64,000 nt of DNA from Pseudomonas alkylphenolica (GCF_016009175.1 NZ_JADUCM010000016.1:59822-123821), one strand, 5' to 3'. Counted from the stretch's first letter, positions 49,186-60,776 are shown. Made by a program: numbers and translations. The notes: generated by a model from the sequence alone, not told the origin.

Positions 49186-50628
49186 GTGGAACAACTCAAG
49201 CGCCTTGTCAGCGGTATCGATGGTCTGGATGCATTGCTCAAGGGCGGCCTGATTGCCGGTGCGTCCTATATCGTTCAGGGGCCGCCGGGCTCGGGCAAGA
49301 CCATATTGGCCAACCAGCTGGCATTCAATCATGTCGGGCAGGGCGGGCGCGTGCTGGTCGCCACTCTGTTGAGCGAGTCGCACGAGCGTCTGTTCCAGTA
49401 CCTTTCTACCCTGAGCTTTTTCGACCCGAGCCTGGTGGGCAATCAGATCCAGTTTGTCAGTGCGTTCGATACCCTGGAGCGTGAAGGCCTGGACCCGGTG
49501 GTCAAACTGCTGCGCGGCGAAATCAGTCGTCACCAGGCCACCTTGCTGATTGTCGATGGCTTGTTGACCGCCAGGTCTCGGGCAGATACGCCGCTGGACA
49601 CGAAAAAATTCATTGCCGACCTGCAGGGCCATGCAGCGTTTTCCGGTTGCACGGTGCTGTTCCTCACCAGTTCGCGACTGGATGATGGCAGCCCCGAGCA
49701 CACGATGGTCGATGGTGTGATCGAACTGGGTGAGGTGCTGGTCGGCAATCGTTCGGTACGCCGTATCCAGTTACGTAAAACCCGTGGCAGCGGTGCGTTG
49801 TCAGGTCTGCATGACTGCGAAATCACCGAGGACGGCCTGCAGGTCTATCCGCGCCTTGAGTCGTTGTACAGCCACCCCAGTGGCGGCGGCAGTGACGAGC
49901 AGGGGCGCGTCAGCAGTGGTATCAATGCGCTCGATGCGCTGCTCGGTGGCGGATTGCCAGGGGCTTCAGTCACGCTGGTAATGGGGCCCTCGGGGATCGG
50001 TAAAACGTCCCTGGGTGTGAGTTTTCTGGCGTCAGCCACGCCGCAGGCGCCCGGGCTGCATTTCGGCTTTTACGAAACACCGCATCGATTACGCCTCAAG
50101 GCCAGTGCGCTGGGGCATGATTTCGCTGAACTTGAGCGCCAGGGCGCGCTGCACATCCGCTGGCAACCGACCACTGAAGGCGGGCTCGATGAAGTGGGTG
50201 CGCGGCTGCTGAGCCAGGTTGAGGCGCACGGTATTCGACGCGTGCTGATCGACAGCCTGGGGGCCTTTACCCGCCTGGCAAGCAACCCGGCGCGGCTGAA
50301 CGAATTTTTTCGCGCCCTGACCGGTGAGCTACGGGCCCGGGATGTCAGCGTCATGGCTACCTGGGAGATGCGCGATATCTTCGGCTCGGAAATCAATGCA
50401 CCTGCCCCGGACCTGTCGAGTATCGTCGATAACCTGTTGCTGATGCGCTTTGTCGAGCTGGAGTCGGAGCTCAAGCGTTTGTTGTCGATTCTCAAGGTGC
50501 GTGACAGTTACTACGACCCGGCGCTGCTCGAGCTGATCATCAGCGCGCAGGGTATCGATCTGCAAAAAGCCTTTACCCAGGCGACGGCAGTGCTCTCCGG
50601 CACTCCAGCGCCGGTACCGGGCGCGTGA
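49186..50628 (+). CDS. KaiC-like double RecA-domain ATPase
   Basis: 480-residue two-domain KaiC-family ATPase starting at GTG 49186. CI: Walker A GPPGSGKT (32-39), Walker B LLIVDGL (120-126). CII: Walker A GPSGIGKT (267-274), Walker B RVLIDSL (352-358). The segment DLSSIVDNLLLMRFVE aligns with the KaiC autophosphorylation loop, giving Ser411-Ser412 at the Ser431-Thr432 positions. The catalytic double Glu is reduced to one in each domain (LLSES and YETPH). No kaiA or kaiB is present. Between a histidine kinase and a receiver, it probably modulates phosphotransfer rather than a clock. The C-terminal KaiA-binding tail is absent. Confidence 0.85.
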   Translation: MEQLKRLVSGIDGLDALLKGGLIAGASYIVQGPPGSGKTILANQLAFNHVGQGGRVLVATLLSESHERLFQYLSTLSFFDPSLVGNQIQFVSAFDTLEREGLDPVVKLLRGEISRHQATLLIVDGLLTARSRADTPLDTKKFIADLQGHAAFSGCTVLFLTSSRLDDGSPEHTMVDGVIELGEVLVGNRSVRRIQLRKTRGSGALSGLHDCEITEDGLQVYPRLESLYSHPSGGGSDEQGRVSSGINALDALLGGGLPGASVTLVMGPSGIGKTSLGVSFLASATPQAPGLHFGFYETPHRLRLKASALGHDFAELERQGALHIRWQPTTEGGLDEVGARLLSQVEAHGIRRVLIDSLGAFTRLASNPARLNEFFRALTGELRARDVSVMATWEMRDIFGSEINAPAPDLSSIVDNLLLMRFVELESELKRLLSILKVRDSYYDPALLELIISAQGIDLQKAFTQATAVLSGTPAPVPGA

Positions 50629-50647
50629 ACGTTCAGGCGGCACGGCC

Positions 50648-51019
50648 ATGAGCACGATTCTGGTCGTCGACGACGAGTACCTGATCGCCGATATCCTCAG
50701 CTACGCCCTGGAAGATGAGGGGTATCGGGTGGAGACGGCCAGCAACGGGCAAAAAGCGCTGGATATCCTCAAAGGCAAGCGCGTGGAGCTGGTCATCACC
50801 GACTACATGATGCCGCAGTTGAACGGAGAGGAGCTGGCAGTGGAAATCCGCAAGCAACCACTGTTGCAGACCCTGCCGGTGATACTGATGAGTGGTGCCC
50901 AGGCGCATGAAGGACGAGGCAATCCTGACTTGTTCGTGGCGGTGTTCGACAAGCCGTTCGACATTCGCGAGATGATAGCCAAGGTCAAGGAGCTGGTTGG
51001 CGCGCCCAAATCGTCGTGA
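50648..51019 (+). CDS. Stand-alone response-regulator receiver
   Basis: 123-residue single receiver domain (CheY-like): acidic residues in LVVDDEYLIADIL, phospho-Asp52 in VITDYMMPQLNG, Thr/Ser in ILMSGAQ and Lys in VFDKPFDIREM. No output domain. Starts 19 bp after the KaiC stop and most likely accepts phosphate from the kinase in the same operon. Confidence 0.9.
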   Translation: MSTILVVDDEYLIADILSYALEDEGYRVETASNGQKALDILKGKRVELVITDYMMPQLNGEELAVEIRKQPLLQTLPVILMSGAQAHEGRGNPDLFVAVFDKPFDIREMIAKVKELVGAPKSS

Positions 51020-51092
51020 GGCCATTGCGGCCGGCCGCAAGGGCTGACGAGATCAGGGTCAAGCGCATCCGTGCGACTTGAATCAGCGCGCG

Positions 51093-51293
51093 TCACTCGT
51101 GGTGATTGTCTCCTTTCTCCGGCGCCGGGCTGCCGGCCTGAATGCGCTTGTAGATCTCTTCGCGGTGCACCTGAACATCTTTAGGCGCATCGATGCCGAT
51201 CCTCACTTGCATACCTTTGACGCCCAGAATGGTGACTTTGATGTCATCGTTGATGACGATGCTTTCGCCAACCTTGCGGGTGAGTATCAGCAT
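51093..51293 (-). CDS. csrA: CsrA/RsmA-family RNA-binding regulator
   Basis: 66-residue Csr[21 protein letters not shown], then [20 protein letters not shown] with the Arg44-region REEIYKRI that contacts GGA-containing RNA hairpins, and a short tail. AAGGAG precedes the ATG at 51293. It is one of several csrA/rsm paralogues usual in Pseudomonas. The tail EKGDNHHE is longer than in RsmA, which suggests a divergent paralogue. The gap 51294-51574 has no gene. Confidence 0.92.
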   Translation of the reverse strand: MLILTRKVGESIVINDDIKVTILGVKGMQVRIGIDAPKDVQVHREEIYKRIQAGSPAPEKGDNHHE

Positions 51294-51574
51294 GTATTTC
51301 TCCTTGGTAACGTAAGTTGCTGTGCGGGCTGCGCTCGCACTAGCCGGGAACCCGCGCTGCGTGTTCCTCTTTTCCTTCATTAAAGACGTTTTCGGCGGAT
51401 ATTAATTCCCCCGAATACACAATCTGTGGTGAGCCTTCAGTCGCAGGTGCCCTGAGCGGCAAATCAACGCTGCAGCCCCGTGATTACGGCTCACATCCGC
51501 AAGCATAGGGGGCTTGAGCGAATATGGGAAATTTCTCTGCATGATAGGGGAATTGGGGCCTGTTGTATCGATCT

Positions 51575-52588
51575 TCAAGGGGGTGCCAGGCTTTTCAGGA
51601 ACACTGCCAGGCGCACTTCTTCGGTATCCAGCCCCTTGCGTTTACGTGCGGGCGGCAGCCTGGCCAGTTCACCGCGGGTGAAACATTCCAGCAGGGCCGG
51701 GTGGATGTAGCAGCGCCGACACACCGCGGGTGTGTTGCCCAGGCGCAGGGCAACCTGCTTGACGGTATCGACGATCTGCCGGCGGGCTTCGGTTTCAGGC
51801 TGCCATTGCAGCTTGCGCAGCAGGTTCAACGCCAGGGCGCTGCCGGCCCAGGTGCGGTAGTCCTTGGCGGTGAAGTCACTGCCGGTCAATTGTTGCAGGT
51901 AGGCATTGATATCGGCAGAGCCAACACTGTGGCGATTGCCTTGTTCGTCCTGATACTGGAACAGGTTCTGGCCGGGCAGGTCCATGCAGCGTTTGATCAG
52001 GTTGGCCAGGCGCCGATTGCGCAGTGTCACCTGGTGTTCGATGCCGCTTTTGCCGCGAAACTGAAAACGTATGGCGATGCCCTGAACCTTGACGTGGCGG
52101 TTGCGCAACGTGGTCAGGCCGAAGGAGTTGTTGTCGCGGGCGTACTGACGGTTGCCCACGCGAATCAGGGTGGTGTCGAGCAGGCTGACCACCAGGGCCA
52201 AGACTTTCTCGCGGTCCATGCCCGGGCGTGCCAGGTGGCTGTCCAGCTGGCTGCGCAGCTTGGGCAAGAGGCTGGCGAAGGCTTGCATGCGGCCGTACTT
52301 GTGGCTGTCGCGAAAATCGCGCCAGTGCGGATGATAGCGATACTGCTTGCGGCCACGGGCATCGCGCCCGGTGGCTTGCACGTGACCTTGCGGGTCGGCG
52401 CAGATCCACACGTCGGTATAGGCCGGGGGAATGGCCAGTGCCTTGATCCGCTCCAGCGTGGTTGGGTCGCTGATGCGCTGGCCGCTGGCATCGAAGTAAA
52501 CGAATCGGCCGCGCAGTGTTTTACGGCGCAGGCCCGGCTGGTTGTCATCGACGTAATGCAGGCTCTCGGGAAGGGCGACTTCGTCCAT
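51575..52588 (-). CDS. DNA topoisomerase IB
   Basis: 337-residue bacterial topoisomerase IB of the poxvirus-like group. Catalytic residues are recognisable: Arg in LLDTTLIRVGNRQYA, Lys/Arg in FRGKSGIEHQV, Arg-Thr-Trp in DYRTWAGSAL, and the nucleophile Tyr294 in VCRRCYIHPALL. It relaxes supercoils ATP-independently. Single gene, same strand as the mod operon; 42 bp separate them. The start at 52588 gives MDEVALPESLHYVDD, the usual N-terminus. Confidence 0.9.
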   Translation of the reverse strand: MDEVALPESLHYVDDNQPGLRRKTLRGRFVYFDASGQRISDPTTLERIKALAIPPAYTDVWICADPQGHVQATGRDARGRKQYRYHPHWRDFRDSHKYGRMQAFASLLPKLRSQLDSHLARPGMDREKVLALVVSLLDTTLIRVGNRQYARDNNSFGLTTLRNRHVKVQGIAIRFQFRGKSGIEHQVTLRNRRLANLIKRCMDLPGQNLFQYQDEQGNRHSVGSADINAYLQQLTGSDFTAKDYRTWAGSALALNLLRKLQWQPETEARRQIVDTVKQVALRLGNTPAVCRRCYIHPALLECFTRGELARLPPARKRKGLDTEEVRLAVFLKSLAPP

Positions 52589-52630
52589 TGCACATGTCCG
52601 GTGATCGAACTTGTACTATGGACCGCACGA

Positions 52631-53710
52631 TCAGCCCAGCAGTGCCACCGATTTTATCTGTGCGATCAGTTGCTGGCCACTGTGCAGGCCCAACTGGTCG
52701 GCCGAGTAACGGGTGATGCGTGCCAGCAGCACGCTGCCGGCAGCATCGAGGCTGACCAATACATGGGCGTTGTTGTCCGCTGGCTGATGGCCGCTGACCC
52801 TTACCGGAAGCCGGTTGAGGATGCTTGAGCTGGCATCGTCGGCTTGGCTCAGGCTGACATCCCGGGCCTGAACCTTGAGCCGAAGTGGCGTGCCCAGGGG
52901 CAGCGGTTCGTGAGCCAGGCGCAGTTCCAGGTGACTGCCCGGCAGTTGCAGGCCCAGCAATTGATAGTGGTGGTCGTAGCTGCTGACCAGACCTTCGATG
53001 ATCACACCGGCATCATCACCCTGGGCCAACGGCAGGTCGAGGCGGGCGAGGGTGGCGGCAATCGGGCCGCTGGCCTGGACTTTGCCGTGCTCGAGCAGCA
53101 CCAGATGGTCCGCCAGGCGAGCCACTTCATCCTGGGCGTGACTGACATAGATCAGCGGAATGTCCAGTTCAGCGTGCAGGCGCTCCAGGTACGGCAGAAT
53201 TTCGCGCTTGCGCGGCCCGTCCAGGGCGGCCAGCGGTTCGTCCATCAACAACAGTTGCGGGCTGCTGAGCAAGGCGCGGGCGATGCCCACCCGTTGTGCT
53301 TCGCCGCCGGAGAGGGTGGCCGGCTTGCGCTCGAGCAAGTGCTCGATACCCAGCAACGCACACGCCTGGCCGAGGCTGACCTTGCGCGCCTGGGGCGGGA
53401 TGCGCCGCCAGCCGAAGGTCAGGTTGCCCTGCACGGTCAGGTGCGGGAACAGGCTGGCTTCCTGGAATACATAGCCGATCGGGCGCAGGTGCGGGGCAAT
53501 GAAATGATTGCGTCGCGAGTCCTGCCAGACCTGCCCGTTGACCTCGATGTAGGCGTCGGACGCGCGCTCCAGGCCAGCCAGGCAGCGCAGGCAGGTGGTC
53601 TTGCCCGAGCCGGAATGACCGAACAGGGCACTGATGCCGCGACCGGGCAGTTGCAGGTCGACATCCAGTTTGAAATCGTTGCGGGTAACGTTGAGCCGGG
53701 CATGAATCAT
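52631..53710 (-). CDS. modC: Molybdate ABC transporter ATPase ModC
   Basis: 359-residue ATPase. Walker A GHSGSGKT near residue 32, signature [15 protein letters not shown], Walker [13 protein letters not shown], then a C-terminal Mop/TOBE domain ([43 protein letters not shown]) that binds molybdate. ATG at 53710 follows the modB stop by 6 bp; a GTG directly before it is possible. Third gene of modABC. Confidence 0.93.
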   Translation of the reverse strand: MIHARLNVTRNDFKLDVDLQLPGRGISALFGHSGSGKTTCLRCLAGLERASDAYIEVNGQVWQDSRRNHFIAPHLRPIGYVFQEASLFPHLTVQGNLTFGWRRIPPQARKVSLGQACALLGIEHLLERKPATLSGGEAQRVGIARALLSSPQLLLMDEPLAALDGPRKREILPYLERLHAELDIPLIYVSHAQDEVARLADHLVLLEHGKVQASGPIAATLARLDLPLAQGDDAGVIIEGLVSSYDHHYQLLGLQLPGSHLELRLAHEPLPLGTPLRLKVQARDVSLSQADDASSSILNRLPVRVSGHQPADNNAHVLVSLDAAGSVLLARITRYSADQLGLHSGQQLIAQIKSVALLG

Positions 53711-53716
53711 CACGGC

Positions 53717-54396
53717 TCAACTCCAGGCCGATTTGCCCCGGCGGCTGGAGTACAGCGCCAGCAGCACGAGGAAGGAGAACACCAGCATGGCTCCGGCGAG
53801 CCAATGGGCTTGCTGGTACTCCATGGCTTCGACATGGTCGAAAATCTGTACCGACACCACGCGGGTCTTGTCGGGGATGTTGCCACCGATCATCAGTACC
53901 ACGCCGAATTCACCCACTGTGTGGGCAAAGCCGAGGATGCTGGCGGTGATGAAACCTGGACGTGCCAGGGGCAGCACGACATGGACGAAACAATCCCAGG
54001 GGCTGGCCCGCAAGGTAGCGGCCACTTCCAGCGGACGCTCGCCAATGGCAGTGAAGGCGTTTTGCAGCGGTTGCACGACAAAGGGCATGGAGTAGATCAC
54101 CGAACCGATCACCAGGCCGGTGAAGCTGAACACCACGGTGCCCAGCCCCAGCGCTTCGGTGGTCTGGCCGATCCAGCCATTGGGCCCAAGGGCCAGCAAC
54201 AGGTAGAAGCCGATCACTGTCGGTGGCAACACCAACGGCAGTGCTACCACAGCACCCACCGGCCCGCGCAGCCAGGAGCGCGTGCGCGCCAGCCACCAGG
54301 CGATGGGGGTGCCCACCAGCAGTAAAATCAGGGTGGTCAGGCTGGCCAGTTTGAAGGTCAGCCAGATGGCACCCAGGTCGCTGGCGTCCAGCGGCA

Positions 54397-54397
<1 letters not shown>
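53717..54397 (-). CDS. modB: Molybdate ABC transporter permease ModB
   Basis: 226-residue permease with about five membrane segments and the ABC permease EAA loop ([51 protein letters not shown]). The start overlaps the modA stop by one base (TGATG), so translation is coupled. Forms the channel with ModC. Confidence 0.93.
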
Positions 54398-56309
<1,912 letters not shown>

Positions 56310-56337
56310 CCTGGAACTCCTTGTGCGCAGGCGACCT

Positions 56338-56508
56338 TTATAGCGCTTTGCTTACCTTGATGTCGGTGATGTTCTTAGCGTCTTCGCCGTGGAGCTTTAC
56401 CAGGGCAGCTTGTACTTCTTCGGGCGCGTCGCTGCTCAACTGGGCGAAGTCGAAACGACGCTCACCGTCGATCTTGTACTTGATGACGTACTTGGTGGTC
56501 TGGCTCAT
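56338..56508 (-). CDS. Small conserved protein, 56 aa
   Basis: MSQTTKYVIKYKIDGERRFD, then FAQLSSDAPEEVQAALVKLH and GEDAKNITDIKVSKAL, stop TAA. No signal or membrane segment; the alternating pattern suggests a small alpha/beta fold. It starts 3 bp after the stop of the DUF1883 gene on the same strand and is followed 28 bp later by the nitronate monooxygenase gene, so the three may be co-transcribed. Function unknown. Confidence 0.7.
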   Translation of the reverse strand: MSQTTKYVIKYKIDGERRFDFAQLSSDAPEEVQAALVKLHGEDAKNITDIKVSKAL

Positions 56509-56511
56509 GGC

Positions 56512-56814
56512 TTATCTCAGTTTCGACGACGAACGGCGGATGAACTTGATCTTGTGGGTGAAGGTCGGTTTGGTCACGGCCGACAGCGCGCGCGGGCCAA
56601 CGGTATCGATGGTGATGTTCCAGAAACCGGTGCTGGGCACAGTGATCTTCGCCGGGAAGTCGACAAACGCGCCGCCGTGGTAGGTATGACGGCCGCCGTT
56701 CTTGAAGCTGCGGAAGTTGGCGTCGTTCATCAGGCGGATGTTGCAGCGCTGGGAACACTCGATGACGACAATGTCGTCTTCGTTGAGGTGTTCACGCTGG
56801 TGTACGAATTTCAT
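56512..56814 (-). CDS. DUF1883 family protein, 100 aa
   Basis: MKFVHQREHLNEDDIVVIEC then SQRCNIRLMNDANFRSFKNG, GGRHTYHGGAFVDFPAKITV and STGFWNITIDTVGP, with a basic tail. The family is a small beta-rich domain of unknown function, often paired in the genome with short proteins. GAGAGCA lies before the start. 3 bp before the 56-residue gene. Confidence 0.8.
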   Translation of the reverse strand: MKFVHQREHLNEDDIVVIECSQRCNIRLMNDANFRSFKNGGRHTYHGGAFVDFPAKITVPSTGFWNITIDTVGPRALSAVTKPTFTHKIKFIRRSSSKLR

Positions 56815-56974
56815 GTTGCTCTCCGCAATGGATCTTTGGGCAAATCAAAACGATACCATGATCACAGGTTACACTCCCGCCCTTCGTGCCAGGGCCAAGA
56901 TAAATCTGCCAATCAAGGGAGCAAAATGGTCTTGGCGCGGTCAGAGTATTTTTCCGTGGTGGAGGTGTAGCTTG

Positions 56975-57325
56975 ATGAAGTGGGTTGTAGTGGCGTTGGC
57001 GGCAACGCTGGGCGGGTGTGTCAGCGTGTCGGAGCTTGAAAGCTCGCCTGAAACCTTGAACGTGATTTCCGGCAAGAAGCCCAAGGCATACGCTGAATGC
57101 GTGCAGAAGCAACTGGCTGAAACCCGCGGCCCGCTTGAGGTTGAGCCACATCATGACGGCCTGCGCCTGGTGGTTCCGCAAAAGCTCGGCAGTGGCCCTG
57201 CCGCTCTGGTGGACATCAACGAGCGCGGTAGTGGCAGCAGTATCAAACTGTACGAACGCCTGAACAACTTTCCGCTGCGCCTGGGTGATGTGAAAACTGC
57301 GGCGACACGCTGCATTTCTGGCTAA
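56975..57325 (+). CDS. Lipoprotein, 116 aa
   Basis: ATG at 56975 with GGAGG 9 bases upstream. Lipoprotein signal MKWVVVALAATLGGC (Cys15). The mature domain contains two further Cys (YAECVQKQLAETRG and the terminal RCISG), likely joined. The pattern with Cys near both ends of a ~100-residue alpha/beta domain is common in Pseudomonas envelope lipoproteins of unknown function. Confidence 0.75.
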   Translation: MKWVVVALAATLGGCVSVSELESSPETLNVISGKKPKAYAECVQKQLAETRGPLEVEPHHDGLRLVVPQKLGSGPAALVDINERGSGSSIKLYERLNNFPLRLGDVKTAATRCISG

Positions 57326-57382
57326 GACCTTAGCGCACTCAGACCCCGCTCGATCAAGATGGGCTGCCCGGCAGCCCCACCT

Positions 57383-58039
57383 TCAGCCTGACATCCGTTC
57401 TATCAGCGTCCATAACCGCGCATCTTCGAAATCTGCCACGACCAGTTGCGCGCCCGCCGCCAGCAGGGCGTCGGCCGGTTGGCTGGTGGACAGCCCGACG
57501 GTAAAGATCCCGGCCCGGCTGGCGGCAGTCACGCCCGGTACCGAATCCTCGAACGCCAATGCCTGCCCGGCGCTGGCCTGCAAGCGCTCGAGCGCGCTCA
57601 GGTAGGGCAGCGGGTCGGGCTTGGCGCGCGGCAACTCCTCGGCCACCAGTACATGTTCAAAGCGCCCGCCCAGGCCCATGGCATCGAGCATGTGCACGGC
57701 ATTGGCGCGGGGTGCATTGGTAACCACGGCCATGCCGACACCGGCCTTTTCGGCATGTTCGAGCAGGCGCAGCAACCCGGCGGTGGGCTGCAAGGTGGGC
57801 GACAGGGCGCGAAAACGCGCTTCTTTGCGGTCGGCAAAGGCCTGGTGCTCGGCCAGCGGGCGCCCCGGAAACAGGTAGCGGCACAGGTCGGCGTTGGCGC
57901 GGCCGCTGACGTGGGCGTCGAATTCTGCCTCGGTCAGCACCCGGCCTTCTTCCTGCAGCAGTTGCTGCATGGCCAGCAGGTGAAGTTTGTCGGTATCGGT
58001 CAGGGTACCGTCGAGGTCGAACAACAGGGCTTCAAGCAT
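57383..58039 (-). CDS. HAD-superfamily phosphatase (beta-phosphoglucomutase-like)
   Basis: 218-residue HAD subfamily IA hydrolase. Start at 58039 with AAGGG 9 bases upstream. Nucleophile Asp in LLFDLDGTLTDTD near residue 8, motif II Thr in VVTNAPRANA, Lys in AEELPRAKPDPLPYL, and motif III Asp in LAFEDSVPGVTAA. The cap domain suggests a phosphosugar or phosphoglycolate-like substrate. Divergent from lexA2, 86 bp apart. Confidence 0.88.
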   Translation of the reverse strand: MLEALLFDLDGTLTDTDKLHLLAMQQLLQEEGRVLTEAEFDAHVSGRANADLCRYLFPGRPLAEHQAFADRKEARFRALSPTLQPTAGLLRLLEHAEKAGVGMAVVTNAPRANAVHMLDAMGLGGRFEHVLVAEELPRAKPDPLPYLSALERLQASAGQALAFEDSVPGVTAASRAGIFTVGLSTSQPADALLAAGAQLVVADFEDARLWTLIERMSG

Positions 58040-58108
58040 GTAAGGCATCCCTTGCAAAGGCCGCTCATCATAACCCGATCGAGGGGGCTGGTCAGTGCGC
58101 GCACAAAA

Positions 58109-58124
58109 GAGTACAAATGTACTC
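58109..58124. promoter_or_regulatory. LexA2 operator
   Basis: GAGTACAAATGTACTC: perfect 16-bp palindrome with GTAC-N4-GTAC, the type bound by LexA2 of P. putida and distinct from the CTGT-N8-ACAG boxes elsewhere in this window. Its right end is one base from the lexA2 start codon, so it covers the ribosome-binding region and probably the transcription start. Confidence 0.85.
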
Positions 58125-58125
58125 C

Positions 58126-58737
58126 ATGAGCACACTATCTCCCAAACGCAGTGCGATCCTCACGTTCATTCGCGAGCGCATCGCCGACCATGGCCAGCCC
58201 CCGAGCCTGGCCGATATCGCCACGGCCTTCGGTTTTGCCTCGCGCAGCGTTGCGCGCAAGCACATCCAGGCGTTGTGCGAGGCCGGCTTCATTGAGGTCA
58301 CCCCCAACCAGGCCCGCGGCATCCGTCTCGCCGGGGTATTGCGCCGCCCCGAGGTGCTGGAAATCCCGGTGCTGGGGCAGGTGGCTGCCGGACGGCCGAT
58401 TGGCCCGGACGTCGACATCCACGAGCAGCTGATGCTCGATGCCCATCTGTTCAGCCGTTCCCCCGACTACCTGCTCAAGGTGCGTGGCGATTCGATGCTC
58501 GAAGACGGCATCCTCGATGGCGACCTGGTGGGCATCAAGCAACAGGCCGAGGCCCGTGACGGGCAGATCATCGTCGCGCGCCTCGATGGCGAGGTGACGA
58601 TCAAGCGTTTTGAGCGGGTCAGCGCGACGCATTACCGCTTGCTGCCACGCAACCCGGCCTATGCGCCCATCGAAGTGGGCCCGGGGCAGGACTTCGCGAT
58701 CGAAGGCGTGTTCTGCGGCCTGGTGAGGCGCGGCTGA
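58126..58737 (+). CDS. lexA2: LexA2 repressor of the mutagenesis cassette
   Basis: 203-residue LexA paralogue: N-terminal winged HTH (LADIATAFGFASRSVARKHIQALCEAGFIEV, residues about 28-58) and C-terminal S24 autocleavage domain with cleavage site Ala88-Gly89, Ser123 in GDSMLEDGILDGD and Lys160 in GEVTIKR. The ATG at 58126 directly abuts its own operator and lacks a Shine-Dalgarno; leaderless translation is possible. It is the first gene of the lexA2-imuA-imuB-dnaE2 operon and overlaps imuA by one base. Confidence 0.9.
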   Translation: MSTLSPKRSAILTFIRERIADHGQPPSLADIATAFGFASRSVARKHIQALCEAGFIEVTPNQARGIRLAGVLRRPEVLEIPVLGQVAAGRPIGPDVDIHEQLMLDAHLFSRSPDYLLKVRGDSMLEDGILDGDLVGIKQQAEARDGQIIVARLDGEVTIKRFERVSATHYRLLPRNPAYAPIEVGPGQDFAIEGVFCGLVRRG

Positions 58738-59354
58738 TGGGCGCGCTGATCAGCCTCGACGGGCTGCTCGACCAGCAACGGGTCTGGAAGGGCCGCCCGC
58801 AGGTTCAGTCCAAGGGGTTGCAGCCCACAGGCCATGCCGTGCTCGACAGCGCCTTGCCGGGCGGCGGTTGGCCGCCCGGTGCCCTGACCGAGGTATTGCT
58901 GGCTGCTGAGGGCTGCGGCGAGCTGCAATTGCTCTGGCCAAGCCTGGCGCGCCTGACCGCCAGTGGTGAACGGGTGGTGCTGATTGCGCCGCCGTTCATT
59001 CCCTACGCCCCGGCCTGGCAGGCCGCCGGCGTCGACCTGCAGCACCTGGCGCTGGTCGAGGCGGCGGCCGACGAGGTGCTCTGGGCGGCCGAACAATGTT
59101 TGCGCTCGGGCAGTTGTGGCGCGGTGCTGTGCTGGCCGCACAAGGCCGACGACCGTGCCTTGCGCCGTTTGCAGGTGGCCGCCGAAAGCGGCCAGACCCT
59201 GGCGTTTGCCTTGCGCCCGCTGCAGGTGGCGCTGAACCCTTCGCCCGCCGCTTTGCGCATTGCCGTCGATGCGCGTCCGGCCCAATGGCGGGTGCTCAAA
59301 TGCCGTGGCGGCCTGGCCCCGGCGGCGCCCATTGCCAGCCCCGGGCGAGGCTGA
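58737..59354 (+). CDS. imuA: ImuA (SulA2-like) mutagenesis protein
   Basis: 205-residue RecA-like/SulA-like ImuA. Family features are HAVLDSALPGGGWPPGALTEVL near residue 35 and GELQLLWPSLARLTASGERVVLIAPP near 60. It interacts with ImuB and RecA in the error-prone mutasome. The start overlaps the lexA2 stop (TGATG). Its stop is 6 bp before imuB. Confidence 0.88.
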   Translation: MGALISLDGLLDQQRVWKGRPQVQSKGLQPTGHAVLDSALPGGGWPPGALTEVLLAAEGCGELQLLWPSLARLTASGERVVLIAPPFIPYAPAWQAAGVDLQHLALVEAAADEVLWAAEQCLRSGSCGAVLCWPHKADDRALRRLQVAAESGQTLAFALRPLQVALNPSPAALRIAVDARPAQWRVLKCRGGLAPAAPIASPGRG

Positions 59355-59360
59355 TGGATC

Positions 59361-60776
59361 ATGCTCTGGGCTTGTATTGGGCTGCCGCAGCTGGCACTCG
59401 ACGCCGTGCTGCGCGGGCGCGACGATCCTGATACACCGCTGGCGTTGCTCAGTGGCCCGCCGCAGCGCCGGGTGTTGCAGGCAGTCAACCCGGCGGCGGC
59501 AGCGCTTGGCCTGCGTGCCGGTCAGGCGCTGACCACGGCCCAGGCGCTGGCCGGTCATTTCACTTGCGTCGACCATGACCCGGCAGCCATTGAGGCGTTG
59601 CAACAACTGCTCGCGGCCTGGGCTTACCGCTTCAGTTCCCAGGTCAGCCTGCATTACCCACGGGTCCTGCTGCTGGAAGTCGAATCCAGCCTGGGGCTGT
59701 TTGGCCCCTGGCCTGCGTTCGAAGCGCGTTTACGTACTGAGCTGAGCGCCCTGGGGTTCCGGCATCGTATTGTCCTGGCCAGCAACCCGGTTGCCGCGCG
59801 CATGCTCGCCAATTGTCACGATGGCCTGGCACTCGATTGCCCTGAGCAGACCCGCGCAGCGCTTGAACAACTGCCTATTGAGCGGGTCGGGCTGCCCGTC
59901 GAGGCGGCCAGCGCCTTTGCCCGCATGGGCCTGCGTCGGCTCGGCCAGGTCATGGCGTTGCCGCGTCAGGCGCTGGCCCGGCGTTTTGCCGCGGCGGTGC
60001 AACTGCATCTGGACCGCCTGCTGGGGCTGCGGCCCATGGCGCTGACCTTCTACCTGCCACCGGATCGCTTCGATGCTCGGCTGGAGCTGAATTTTGATGT
60101 CGAGTCCCATCAGGCCTTGCTCTTCCCCCTGCGCCGCTTGATCAACGACCTGGCCGCGTTTCTTGCCGGTCGCGACAGTGGCGTGCAGCGTTTTACCCTG
60201 CACCTGGAACATGCCGAAGGGGCCGACACCTGTGTGCCCGTAGGGCTGCTGGCCGCCGAGCGCGACCCGCTGATGCTGTTCGAGCTGGCCCGTGGGCGTC
60301 TGGAGCAACTGCAACTGGGCGCGCCGGTGCGCAACCTGCGCCTGCTGGCCGAAGACCTGCCGGCCTTTGTGCCGCAACACCGCGAGCTGTTCGACCCGCG
60401 CCCGCAGCAGAACCAGCCCTGGGAACAGCTACGCGAACGCCTGCGCGCGCGCCTGGGCGACAGCGCGGTGCGCGGCCTGGCGGCCCAGGCCGACCACCGT
60501 CCGGAGTGCGCCTGGCAGCTTGATAACGGCATGACACGGCCGCCAGCCACAGCGCCGGCGCCGCGCCCGGGCTGGTTGCTGGCCACGCCCCAGGCGTTGT
60601 CAGGGGTAGGGGTGCAACTGCTGACCGGCGCCGAGCGGATCGAGTCCGGCTGGTGGGATGGCGGCGATGTGCGCCGTGACTATTACCGGGTGCAGACCCC
60701 GACCGGGCTGTACGCCTGGGCTTACCGCGACCTGGGCGAAGACGGGCCGTTGTGGCTGCAAGGCTGGTTTGCATGA
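59361..60776 (+). CDS. imuB: ImuB (catalytically inactive Y-family polymerase)
   Basis: 471-residue Y-family polymerase relative. The N-terminal region opens [19 protein letters not shown], where active enzymes have the first catalytic acid pair, and the second motif reads [13 protein letters not shown] rather than the S-x-D-E form, so the catalytic acids are replaced, as in other ImuB proteins. It acts as the scaffold joining ImuA, DnaE2 and the beta clamp. Ends in a 4-bp overlap with dnaE2. Confidence 0.9.
   Translation: MLWACIGLPQLALDAVLRGRDDPDTPLALLSGPPQRRVLQAVNPAAAALGLRAGQALTTAQALAGHFTCVDHDPAAIEALQQLLAAWAYRFSSQVSLHYPRVLLLEVESSLGLFGPWPAFEARLRTELSALGFRHRIVLASNPVAARMLANCHDGLALDCPEQTRAALEQLPIERVGLPVEAASAFARMGLRRLGQVMALPRQALARRFAAAVQLHLDRLLGLRPMALTFYLPPDRFDARLELNFDVESHQALLFPLRRLINDLAAFLAGRDSGVQRFTLHLEHAEGADTCVPVGLLAAERDPLMLFELARGRLEQLQLGAPVRNLRLLAEDLPAFVPQHRELFDPRPQQNQPWEQLRERLRARLGDSAVRGLAAQADHRPECAWQLDNGMTRPPATAPAPRPGWLLATPQALSGVGVQLLTGAERIESGWWDGGDVRRDYYRVQTPTGLYAWAYRDLGEDGPLWLQGWFA

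Noticed and set aside
48022..51019. Circadian clock (kaiABC) locus
   Set aside because: kaiA and kaiB are absent and the KaiC-like protein lacks the KaiA-binding tail and part of the catalytic acids.
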